From Hyphomicrobiaceae bacterium (GTDB lineage Bacteria > Pseudomonadota > Alphaproteobacteria > Rhizobiales > Hyphomicrobiaceae), in the NCBI GenBank assembly GCA_008933705.1, contig WBUN01000057.1, positions 1-33,403 on the forward strand: a DNA stretch of 33,403 bases, in the 5' to 3' direction. The notes under the pieces are model-generated. The model had not been told where the DNA came from. It did not search any database and saw only the letters and a program-made list of their open reading frames with translations. The position numbers and the translations under genes are program-made. Below, in pieces: positions 1-7,199 of the stretch (positions are counted from its first letter, which is position 1; each line of letters begins with the position of its first letter).

Positions 1-2
1 AG

Positions 3-239
3 GGCCGCACGGTCGCTGCCGTCAAGCGCATGATCCCTGCGCACGCCCATGAGCTTGCGGCGCTTGGATGGAGCGCAAGGACCGAGGACCTGGCGAACGG
101 AGTGAAGCTTGTGGTGACCTCGGGCGACCCGCGCCAGGTCGTCAGGATCAAGGCGCTCGGCTTCATGGGTATCATGGTACAGGGCGCACACCATCAGCCG
201 CATCACTTGATGATGGCGAAAGGCGAGTTCGCGCACTGA
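3..239 (+). CDS. C-terminal end of an unrecognised conserved protein (cut by window edge)
   Basis: An open frame enters from the left edge and ends with TGA at 237-239, giving about 78 residues. The first in-frame ATG at 30 is probably internal, because coding-like sequence continues upstream to the edge. Visible traits are a segment beginning RMIPAHAHELAALGW and a His-rich tail (GAHHQPHHLMMAKGEF). The general look is a small cytoplasmic or periplasmic alpha-beta protein of a family often annotated only as hypothetical. The histidines could bind metal, but nothing shows this. It faces the S1/P1 nuclease remnant tail to tail, 30 bases apart. No function is assigned. Confidence 0.6.
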   Translation, partial: GRTVAAVKRMIPAHAHELAALGWSARTEDLANGVKLVVTSGDPRQVVRIKALGFMGIMVQGAHHQPHHLMMAKGEFAH

Positions 240-269
240 ACCGAGACGAGCGCGTCGACGGATGACCGT

Positions 270-638
270 TCACTTGAACGCCTCGTTGAGCAGCCAGGCG
301 AGGCGCACCCCGGCCATCTTGAGACGCTCGATGACGATCGGCCTGATCTCGTTGTTGAGCACGGACCGGGGCTCGCGCACGGCGGCGAGCAGGCCGTGCG
401 CCGCGACGAAGTCGCTTGCCAGCTTGAAGGAGTCATTGGCCCAATCCTCGAGCGTATCACCGGCCATCCGGGCAAACGCCCTTATTTTCTCCACGATGCA
501 ATCGTCGTTCCCGCAATCCCGCGCCCGATCGTAGCCGGCGGCATCAGGCGCGATTTCGACGATGTGCCATTTGTAGGTCTCGGGTCTCCCATTGTCCCTG
601 ATGTCATCGGCCCAGCTAGCAACGGCCGCCTTTGTCAT
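270..638 (-). pseudogene. S1/P1-type nuclease remnant, N-terminally truncated and internally deleted
   Basis: The 122-residue frame reads like two ends of an S1/P1 nuclease joined together; the family is normally about 260-300 residues with a signal peptide. Residues 7-57 match the region holding ASWADDIR and WHIVEI, where an Asp and a His are zinc ligands, followed by the RDC...DDC pair. From about residue 58 the sequence jumps to the family's C-terminal helices (LEDWANDSF ... AGVRLAWLLNEA). The central block with the GDxHQPLH and NLHxxWD zinc ligands is missing, as are the signal peptide and N-terminal Trp. The join lies near 455-470. The frame overlaps the 3' end of the dedA-like gene by 23 bases, so the 5' break sits at that gene's end. 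It is almost certainly inactive. Confidence 0.75.
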
Positions 639-1614
639 GGGGGCGCCAACCGATCACCGTGGACGCGGCCAGCGCCGTGAGCGACAGGAGCAGCCCCGTC
701 ACGTTCTTCAAGAACTCGGTGGCCGCGTCGAGGCTGCCGGCCAGCGTGTAGCCGAGAGTCATGTAAGCGGCGGTCCAGATTATGCGACCGAGCAAGTCGA
801 AGGCCAGGAATGCGTGGATGCGGTAGCCGTGCAGCCCGGCGAGCACGCTGACGACCGAGCTCAAGTGCGAGATCAGGGTGCGCGTGAGGAGAATCGTCGC
901 GCCGCCCCACTGCTCGAAGAGGGCTTCGGCACGCGCTCGGCGTGTGGACATGTAGCCGAGCCATCGCCCCCATCGCTGGAGAAAGCGCTCGCTCCCGGCA
1001 CGTCCGACCGCGTAGGCCGCCATGTCGCCCACGATCGATGCCAGGACCGCGATCGCGCCGGCGAGCAGCCAATCCATGCGCCCCAGCGCCGAGAGTGAGC
1101 CGGCAACGGCGGCGGACAAGCCGGTTGGAAGAGGCAGGCCGATCGCGCCGAACAGGAGGATCAGGCCGAGGATGGGGTAACCGTAGACGAGGAGCGCGGA
1201 GAGCAACTGCTCCTCCGCTCGCTCGAGCCAGCTGGCTGAGACTCGCTCGTCCGGAGCAGCGTTGCCGGGCGCGACGTCGGCGATGGCCTGCTGGACACGG
1301 CGAGCATAGGAGAACGGCGAAAGGCCCTCGCGCTCGGCAAGAGACTTCAGGGTGGCGTCCGGTGAGGTTTCAGTTGGCAGCGCGAGGCGAGCGGTCAGGA
1401 TGTCCTCGCGCACCCGAAAGGTAGCGGCCACGTAGCGCAGGGTCATCCAGGCCCGGATAGTGCCGCTCTGCGGCATCCCGACCTGGTAGGCCGACCGCAG
1501 CAGCGTGAACGAACCATAGGTGCGCAACCCGAACCACACCGAGGCCAGAAGGGAGGCGATGAGGAGGGCGAGAGCGGCCCAATGGCGCCAGACGGCTTGT
1601 GTAGAGAGCTGCAT
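616..1614 (-). CDS. DedA/VTT-domain inner-membrane protein with an extra N-terminal domain
   Basis: The C-terminal 200 residues carry the DedA (SNARE-associated/VTT) pattern: a hydrophobic segment with the re-entrant FGAIGLPLPTGLSAA motif, then GDMAAYAVGRAG, a Phe/Arg-rich loop, and LLTRTLISHLSSVVSVLAG followed by two membrane helices. DedA proteins are half-transporters, some acting as undecaprenyl-phosphate or lipid flippases. Ahead of this lie one membrane helix (WAALALLIASLLASVWF) and about 110 residues that look extracytoplasmic and helical, which is more than the usual 200-residue DedA protein. The frame can extend to ATG 1692 or 1686. I prefer ATG 1614 (MQLSTQAVW) because AAGG lies 8 bases upstream and because this leaves room for the nadA promoter and operator. 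It is divergent from nadA. The cargo is unknown. Confidence 0.85.
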   Translation of the reverse strand: MQLSTQAVWRHWAALALLIASLLASVWFGLRTYGSFTLLRSAYQVGMPQSGTIRAWMTLRYVAATFRVREDILTARLALPTETSPDATLKSLAEREGLSPFSYARRVQQAIADVAPGNAAPDERVSASWLERAEEQLLSALLVYGYPILGLILLFGAIGLPLPTGLSAAVAGSLSALGRMDWLLAGAIAVLASIVGDMAAYAVGRAGSERFLQRWGRWLGYMSTRRARAEALFEQWGGATILLTRTLISHLSSVVSVLAGLHGYRIHAFLAFDLLGRIIWTAAYMTLGYTLAGSLDAATEFLKNVTGLLLSLTALAASTVIGWRPHDKGGRC

Positions 1615-1694
1615 GCGGCCGACCTTGTATCTTATTGCGACGCGTTTGCCGTCCTCCCTCTGAAGCGGTGGCGCTTCATTTTTCATGGGCATAA

Positions 1695-1711
1695 ATGCTC
1701 AATCTGAGCAT
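1695..1711. promoter_or_regulatory. Perfect 7-bp inverted repeat upstream of nadA, candidate NadQ-type operator
   Basis: The sequence reads ATGCTCA, a 3-base spacer, then TGAGCAT, so both arms are exact. It lies 12 bases before the preferred nadA start at 1724 and between the divergent dedA-like gene and nadABC. CATAAA at 1690-1695 could serve as a -10 box, which would place the dyad over the transcription start as expected for a repressor site. In many alphaproteobacteria nadABC is controlled by the repressor NadQ, and a palindrome of this type is what I recall for its site. That link is from memory and needs comparison with the curated motif. Confidence 0.6.
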
Positions 1712-1723
1712 AATGGTGCTGAA

Positions 1724-2716
1724 ATGGTAGCTCTCGCTCCCTCCGCTGACGCGCTCGCCAGCACTGCGCCGCTCTACGAGCGTGTCAGAGGCGTGATCCC
1801 GCCGGTCGAATGGCCGGCCTTCGCCGGAGACATCGACGCCATCCTCGAGCTCAAGCGTAAGCGCAAGGCCGTCATTCTTGCGCACAACTACCAGACGCCG
1901 GAGATCTTCCACTGCGTCGCCGATATCGTGGGCGACAGCCTGGCCCTGGCCCGCGAGGCGACGAAGACCGACGCTGACGTGATCGTGCTCGCCGGCGTGC
2001 ATTTCATGGCGGAGACGGCCAAGCTGCTCAATCCGCAAAGGACCGTGCTGATTCCGGACCTGGCGGCTGGATGCTCACTGGCCTCCTCGGTCACGGCCGC
2101 CGACGTTCGCCTGCTGCGGGAGCGGTATCCCGGTGTTCCGGTGGTCACCTATGTCAACACGTCGGCCGCCGTGAAGGCAGAGTCGCACATCTGCTGCACC
2201 TCGGGGAACGCGCGCAAAGTCATCGAGTCGCTCGGGACCGAGCGCGTCATCATGCTGCCCGACGAATACCTCGCCCAGAACGTTGCGGTCGAGACCGGGG
2301 TCGAGGTCATCGCCTGGGCTGGGCACTGTGAGGTGCACGAGCGATTCTCCGCCGCCGAGATCCGTGAGTTGCGGGAGCGCCATCCCGGCATCGTGGTGCT
2401 AGCGCACCCCGAATGCCCACCCGAGGTCGTGGCCGAGGCCGACTTCGCCGGCTCGACCGCTGCCATGGGCAAGTATGTCGCCGAACGGAAGCCGCAGCGG
2501 GTCGTGCTGGTGACCGAGTGCTCGATGAGCGACAACGTCGCGCTTCAGCATCGCGAGGTCGAGTTCGTGCGGCCCTGCAATCTGTGTCCGCACATGAAGC
2601 GCATCACGCTGCCCAAGATTCGGCAGGCGCTGGAAACGCTGGTCCCCGAGGTGACGATCGAGCCCGCCGTGGCGGCGCGGGCCCGGCGGGCCGTCGAGCG
2701 CATGCTGGCGCTGTAG
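1724..2716 (+). CDS. nadA: Quinolinate synthase A
   Basis: NadA condenses iminoaspartate (from NadB) with dihydroxyacetone phosphate to give quinolinate, using a [4Fe-4S] cluster in the cytoplasm. The protein shows the NadA signatures [12 protein letters not shown] and [15 protein letters not shown], and three cluster-type cysteine contexts: [17 protein letters not shown] and [11 protein letters not shown]. From the start chosen here the length is 330 residues, normal for the family. ATG 1685 is also in frame, but it precedes the palindrome at 1695-1711. ATG 1724 ([11 protein letters not shown]) leaves the palindrome in the leader and is preferred. It is first gene of nadABC, 13 bases before nadB. 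Confidence 0.95.
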   Translation: MVALAPSADALASTAPLYERVRGVIPPVEWPAFAGDIDAILELKRKRKAVILAHNYQTPEIFHCVADIVGDSLALAREATKTDADVIVLAGVHFMAETAKLLNPQRTVLIPDLAAGCSLASSVTAADVRLLRERYPGVPVVTYVNTSAAVKAESHICCTSGNARKVIESLGTERVIMLPDEYLAQNVAVETGVEVIAWAGHCEVHERFSAAEIRELRERHPGIVVLAHPECPPEVVAEADFAGSTAAMGKYVAERKPQRVVLVTECSMSDNVALQHREVEFVRPCNLCPHMKRITLPKIRQALETLVPEVTIEPAVAARARRAVERMLAL

Positions 2717-2729
2717 CGGCCCCCACAAC

Positions 2730-4277
2730 ATGCACCCGATTGCACATGAGCTTGCCGGTCGGCCGATCATCGTCGGCGGTGGTCTCGCCGGGCTGATGAC
2801 GGCCCTGCACCTGTCGCCCGAACCCGTCGTTGTCCTCGCCAAAGCACCACCTGCTTCCGGACCGGCGACCGCGCATGCGCAAGGGGGCATTGCCGCTGCT
2901 CTCGGGCCTGATGATGATCCGGTCCGTCATGCAGCGGACACGATCGCCTCCGGCGACGGGCTTTGCGATGCTGAAGTGGTGGCCCGCATTACTGGTGCTG
3001 CGCGCGAAGCGATCAGCGAGCTTGCGCGCCGCGGGGTCGCCTTTGACCGCGATGCCGACGGCCAACTTGCGCACGGACTCGAGGCTGCGCACAGCCGTCG
3101 GCGCATCATTCACGCCAGCGGCGACCAGACCGGTCGCGAAATCATGCGCGCGCTCAGCGAGGCGGTGCAGCGGACGCCCTCGATCACCGTGCTCGAGTCT
3201 GCGGACGCCCGGCGGTTGAAGGTCGAGGACGGTAGCGTGGCTGGCGTTCTTGCTCTAACGCCCAGAGGGCCGCTCCTGCTGCCGGGCTCACGAGTCGTCC
3301 TTGCCACGGGCGGCATCGGCGGTCTCTATCGCTACACCACGAATCCGCTGGGCTGTACCGGACAAGGCTTGGCCCTGGCCGCCCGCGCCGGCGCGGTGCT
3401 TGTGGACATGGAGTTCGTGCAGTTCCATCCGACGGCGCTCGACGTCGGTCTCGATCCGATGCCACTGGTGAGCGAGGCCGTGCGCGGCGAAGGCGCCATA
3501 CTCATCGACGAAACGGGAACGCGCTTCATGGCCGACCACGGACGCGCCGAGCTGGAGCCGCGCGACGTGGTGGCGCGCACCGTCTGGCTGCACCTGATGG
3601 AGGGGCACCTAGTATTCCTCGATGCGCGGCGCGCGCTGGGGTCCAGCTTTGGTGAGCGATTCCCCGGGATCACGGCGGCGTGCCGCGCCGCCAACATCGA
3701 ACCGGCGGTCATGCCCATGCCCGTTCGTCCGGCCGCCCACTACCACATGGGCGGCATCGCCGTCGACGAGGCCGGGCGCAGCTCTCTGAGCGGCCTTTGG
3801 GCCTGCGGCGAGACGGCCGCTACCGGCCTGCACGGCGCCAATCGCCTCGCCAGCAACTCGCTGCTCGAGGCCGTGGCGTGCGCGCGCCGGGTGGCCGAGA
3901 GCGTGTCAGGAACAAGTGCAGGGCGGCTTCCGAGATTGCGGCCCGCCCCAGTGCCGGAACCCGCTGATGCGGAGCCGGTGCGAGACATCATGTCTCGGCA
4001 TGTCGGCGTGCTGCGCGACGGCGCTGGACTCCGCGCCGCCGTTGACGCGCTGCAACCGCTTGCTTTCGCCACCGGCGCTGTCGCCGATGCCGCCGTCGTT
4101 GGTCTCATGATCGCGACCGCAGCGCTGCAGCGGGAGGAAAGCCGCGGCGGCCACTTCCGCACCGACTTCCGTGACCGTTCAGCTCGGCCCTGCCGACTGA
4201 GCATCCGACTGGATGAGGGCAATGTCGTTGCGCGCCTCCTGCCAAACGCCTCCCCCGCAGCGGCCGCTGGAGAGTGA
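2730..4277 (+). CDS. nadB: L-aspartate oxidase
   Basis: NadB oxidises L-aspartate to iminoaspartate with FAD and passes it to NadA. The N-terminal Rossmann FAD motif GGGLAGL is at residues 16-22, with AHAQGGIAAAL following, as in the succinate dehydrogenase/fumarate reductase flavoprotein family. Conserved active-site contexts are visible: FVQFHPTAL, EPRDVVAR (substrate Arg) and HYHMGGI (His), and then the C-terminal flavin motif GANRLASNSLLEA. The length of 515 residues is typical. The gene sits between nadA and nadC with short gaps, so the three are one operon. The last 15 or so residues are Ala/Pro-rich and probably unstructured. Confidence 0.95.
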   Translation: MHPIAHELAGRPIIVGGGLAGLMTALHLSPEPVVVLAKAPPASGPATAHAQGGIAAALGPDDDPVRHAADTIASGDGLCDAEVVARITGAAREAISELARRGVAFDRDADGQLAHGLEAAHSRRRIIHASGDQTGREIMRALSEAVQRTPSITVLESADARRLKVEDGSVAGVLALTPRGPLLLPGSRVVLATGGIGGLYRYTTNPLGCTGQGLALAARAGAVLVDMEFVQFHPTALDVGLDPMPLVSEAVRGEGAILIDETGTRFMADHGRAELEPRDVVARTVWLHLMEGHLVFLDARRALGSSFGERFPGITAACRAANIEPAVMPMPVRPAAHYHMGGIAVDEAGRSSLSGLWACGETAATGLHGANRLASNSLLEAVACARRVAESVSGTSAGRLPRLRPAPVPEPADAEPVRDIMSRHVGVLRDGAGLRAAVDALQPLAFATGAVADAAVVGLMIATAALQREESRGGHFRTDFRDRSARPCRLSIRLDEGNVVARLLPNASPAAAAGE

Positions 4278-4281
4278 AAGA

Positions 4282-5172
4282 ATGTCCGTCCCCCCGCTTG
4301 CCACGGTTACCATCGAGCCGCTAGTCCGCGCCGCACTGGTTGAGGATCTGGGCCGGGCCGGCGATCTCACGACCGACACCATCGTGCCTGCGGATGCGCA
4401 TGCCGAAACCGCGCTCGTCGCGCGCCAGCCTGGCATGGTCGCCGGGCTCGACCCGGCACGCCTCGCCTTCCAGCTCATCGACCCCGCGATCGTCGTTGGG
4501 GTGGAGCGGCATGATGGCGGCCGGGTTTCGCCTGGCGATGTGATTGCGACCGTCACCGGGCCAGCCCGCGGCATCCTCGGCGCCGAGCGCGTGGCGCTCA
4601 ACTTCCTCTGCCACCTGAGCGGCATCGCCACCGCCACGGCGTCCCTTGTCGAGGCGGTGCGCGGCAGCCGCGCGCGTATCACCTGCACGCGTAAGACGAC
4701 GCCTGGACTTCGCGCCCTGCAGAAATATGCGATACGAGTGGGCGGCGGGGCCAATCACCGGTTCGGTCTCGACGACGCCGTGCTCATCAAGGACAACCAC
4801 ATCGCCGTCGCGGGCGGCATCAGGCCCGCCGTCGAGCGCGCTCGCGGCGCCATAGGTCACATGGTCAAGGTCGAGGTCGAGGTCGATACGCTGACCCAGC
4901 TCGAGGAGGCGTTGGCTGCGCGCATCGACGCGGTCCTCCTCGACAACATGTCGCTCGATGATCTACTCAGCGCCGTCGCCCTGGTGGGCGGCCGCGCGAT
5001 CACCGAGGCATCGGGCGGGATCACGCCGGTAACCGCGGCAGCCGTCGCGGCCACCGGCGTCGACCTCATCTCCGTCGGCTGGCTCACGCACAGCGTCACA
5101 GCGCTCGACATCGGCTTGGACCATCGCGATGGCGCGCGAACGCGGGATCGGCGGCAATCACGATGCAGGTAA
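4282..5172 (+). CDS. nadC: Nicotinate-nucleotide pyrophosphorylase (quinolinate phosphoribosyltransferase)
   Basis: NadC decarboxylates quinolinate and transfers phosphoribose from PRPP to give nicotinate mononucleotide. Signatures are EDLGRAGDLTTDT near the N-terminus, the quinolinate-binding stretch TRKTTPGLR followed by KYAIRVGGGANHRFGLDD and LIKDNHI, and the barrel strands VEVEVDTL, VLLDNM and EASGGIT. An ATG 69 bases upstream at 4213 is in frame but lies inside nadB. ATG 4282 has GGAGAG about 8 bases before it and starts 4 bases after the nadB stop, giving 296 residues. The last dozen residues are basic and the stop overlaps the start of the GNAT remnant by 10 bases. Confidence 0.95.
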   Translation: MSVPPLATVTIEPLVRAALVEDLGRAGDLTTDTIVPADAHAETALVARQPGMVAGLDPARLAFQLIDPAIVVGVERHDGGRVSPGDVIATVTGPARGILGAERVALNFLCHLSGIATATASLVEAVRGSRARITCTRKTTPGLRALQKYAIRVGGGANHRFGLDDAVLIKDNHIAVAGGIRPAVERARGAIGHMVKVEVEVDTLTQLEEALAARIDAVLLDNMSLDDLLSAVALVGGRAITEASGGITPVTAAAVAATGVDLISVGWLTHSVTALDIGLDHRDGARTRDRRQSRCR

Positions 5173-5457
5173 GATCCGCCGACGCCGCCGAGATCGGTCA
5201 TCTCGCGCGGTTGTGGTACGACGTCTGGCACCAAACGCATGCGCCGCTGCAGCCGCCGGAGCTGACCCGCCTCCGCACGCTGGAGAGCTTTCGCGAACGG
5301 CTGCAGGCCGCGCTCCCGGACATTCGCGTTGCCTGGCCGCTCGGCGGCCCGCCGGGTTCTGCGTCCTCAAGGGTGAGGAGCCGGCACGGTCGTCAACCCG
5401 CTGGAGACGTCGAGCGGCCCGTTCCCGCTGGAAGTGGGGCGCTACGAGAAACGGCTC
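5163..5457 (+). pseudogene. GNAT-family acetyltransferase remnant with frameshift and central deletion
   Basis: The frame from ATG 5163 (MQVRSADAAEIGHLARLWYD) looks like the start of a small GNAT acetyltransferase and is good until about 5340. The expected next strand, GFCVLKGEE, continues in another frame at 5354-5380. A third frame at 5386-5457 then gives what looks like the family's C-terminal end, TVVNPLETSSG followed by PLEVGRYEKRL. The stretch that should hold the acetyl-CoA pyrophosphate loop (Q/RxxGxG/A) is absent between 5380 and 5386. So the gene carries at least one frameshift and one deletion of perhaps 60-80 codons and should be dead. It overlaps the nadC stop by 10 bases, as if it was once co-transcribed with nadABC. 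Confidence 0.7.
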
Positions 5458-5868
5458 GCACACTCGACGTGGGCATCAGTCGAACCTGAGCCCTCGGTCA
5501 GCTGCGGCGATCCAGGACGCCGCGCCAGCGGGCTTCCAGCGCACCGCGCCGCCCCCTGGCTCGGCGCGTCGCGCAAAGCCAGGCGGGCGAGAGCCAGCCT
5601 CGTCGAGGTCAACTTTCGCGATGCCGCTGCGCCGGCACCCCTTTGAGAATCCATCGGCTCGCTGCTTGGTACTTCTGCTCGTGGAACACCTCCCGGTCAG
5701 GGCCATTCAAAGAACCCGGCTGGTGACGGCGTGGAGGGCGGTTGGCGGGGCGGCGGCGTAGGTTCCGCGTGCAGCGGGAACCGACACGCCCGTAAGCGGC
5801 CTTGCCGCGAGGTGGGGCTGTCGTCCAGACCTTCGGACGATTCGAAGCGGCATGAAGAAGGCCCCCGG
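5458..5868. other. Stretch without a recognisable gene
   Basis: Between the GNAT and YggT remnants no frame resembles a known family. A short minus-strand peptide around 5590-5695 (containing EVFHEQKYQAASRWILKG) has a protein-like composition but no start or extent I can defend, and may be another fragment. No clear promoter or terminator was found. With broken genes on both sides, this looks like decaying sequence. Confidence 0.4.
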
Positions 5869-6034
5869 ATGCTCCCGATTCTGCTCTTCATCGATCAATA
5901 CCTGATCGATCTGTTCATCTGGATCATCATTGGCAGCGCCATTCTGAGCTGGGCTGATCGCCTTCAACGTGGTCAACCCCTACAATCAGTTCGTGCGCTC
6001 GCTGTGGGACCTCTTCCACCGCACAAATCGATAA
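5869..6034 (+). pseudogene. YggT-family membrane protein remnant (single-base frameshift, 3' truncation)
   Basis: The frame from ATG 5869 begins MLPILLFIDQYLIDLFIWII and reads GSAILSW, the first helix of YggT proteins. One extra G at 5951-5953 shifts the frame. The expected continuation LIAFNVVNPYNQFVRSLWDL then reads cleanly in the next frame from 5954 until TAA at 6032-6034. YggT proteins normally have about 95 residues and two hydrophobic segments. Here the second segment after FHR is lost, leaving about 55 codons in total. YggT proteins are small inner-membrane proteins of uncertain role. The frameshift alone could be a sequencing error, but the 3' loss makes decay more likely. Confidence 0.75.
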
Positions 6035-6171
6035 TGCAACGATCGTAAGCGCGGCGGCGGCATTCTCGCCACCAGAAATCGCCGGCTCACGCACGTGTGA
6101 GAGCTTGCAGAGTCCGAGGAGATATGTCGAGCATCAGATTAGCCGCGGGCGCGAGCGGTGCTATCTTCTCT

Positions 6172-6219
6172 CATGGGAGGGCGCAAATCGATTGTCTGAC
6201 GAGCAATATGCCCTCCATG
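6172..6219. repeat. Imperfect inverted repeat (hairpin) upstream of the LysR gene
   Basis: CATGGGAGGGC at 6172-6182 pairs with GCCCTCCATG at 6210-6219, with one bulged G. Inside the loop, ATTG at 6191-6194 pairs with CAAT at 6204-6207. It lies about 57 bases before the LysR start, so it could be a leader hairpin, a regulator site, or the decayed end of an old insertion. No function can be shown. Confidence 0.35.
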
Positions 6220-6275
6220 CTGCGAGCCTGCTCCGCGCCGGCGAATGATGGCCGAACGAAAGTGCAGGCTTCCAC

Positions 6276-7175
6276 ATGACCAAGAAAATGGACCTCAACG
6301 CCCTCGTGCTGTTCTTCGAGGTTGCCAATTCGAAGAGCATCTCGTCGGCAGCGGTTCGGCTGCGCGTGCCAAAGTCCACCATCAGTCGGAAGCTCAGCCT
6401 GATCGAGCATCAGATCGGCTCGCTGCTGTTGAAGCGCGGGCCGCGCAAGCTGGTGCTTACGGATATCGGCAAGACGCTGTACGACCATTGCCAGAAGATC
6501 GTCTTGGAAATCCAGGATGCCGGCTTTCACGCGTCGCAGATGCAAGCTGAGTTGAGCGGTGTGTTGCGCGTCAGCCTGCCTGTCGATTTCGGCATTTCAT
6601 GGCTGAGCCGGCTCATCGCCGAGTTCGGCACGACCCATCCTGAGATCCAGCTGATACTCGACATCAACAACAGGTGGGTCGACGTTGCCGAGGAGCCCTA
6701 CGACGTTGCCATCCATCTCGGAAAGTCCCGCAAGAGCGATCACCCCGTTCGCACATTTTCATCGTTGACGCGGGGAATCTTCGCAAGCCCCGAATACGTC
6801 GCCCGCGCAGGGGCGCCGCGCACCATCGCCGACCTGCTTAAGCACGATTGCATCGTCACGGAGCAGCAGCGTGAGGAAGGAATATGGTCCTTTCAGCGCG
6901 AGGCCCGTGCAGCCGCCACCGAGATCGAGCCCCGCGTGATCGTCAACAACATTGGCGTTGCTCGCGAGATCGTCATCGCCGGCATGGGCGTCGGCATCCT
7001 GCCCAATGTCATGTGCCGCAACGACATCAGCGCCAATCGGCTCGTCCGCCTGCTGCCGAGCTGGCGGGGCCCGCCGCTGCAGGCGTCCGCCTCCTACCTC
7101 GGGCGACGGCGGGTGCCGCGGAAAACCAAGGTCTTCATGGATTTCCTTTCGGCTCGGCTGGTGACGGACCAGTAG
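6276..7175 (+). CDS. LysR-family transcriptional regulator
   Basis: The 299-residue protein has a LysR winged helix-turn-helix at residues 6-65 (LNALVLFFEVANSKSISSAA then LRVPKSTISRKLSLIEHQIG and LLLKRG). A periplasmic-binding-like effector domain follows from about residue 90 (GVLRVSLPVDFG ... GMGVGILPNVM). The length is normal. The start at 6276 has a weak ribosome site; ATG 6288 (MDLNALV) is the alternative. It converges on the ubiD end of the minus-strand catabolic operon, with only 24 bases between the two stops. LysR proteins next to aromatic catabolic genes usually sense a pathway acid and activate the operon, so it is a likely regulator of one of the neighbouring operons; that is inference from position. 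Confidence 0.9.
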   Translation: MTKKMDLNALVLFFEVANSKSISSAAVRLRVPKSTISRKLSLIEHQIGSLLLKRGPRKLVLTDIGKTLYDHCQKIVLEIQDAGFHASQMQAELSGVLRVSLPVDFGISWLSRLIAEFGTTHPEIQLILDINNRWVDVAEEPYDVAIHLGKSRKSDHPVRTFSSLTRGIFASPEYVARAGAPRTIADLLKHDCIVTEQQREEGIWSFQREARAAATEIEPRVIVNNIGVAREIVIAGMGVGILPNVMCRNDISANRLVRLLPSWRGPPLQASASYLGRRRVPRKTKVFMDFLSARLVTDQ

Positions 7176-7199
7176 TCCGGCGGTGCCGACTGCCAAGCC

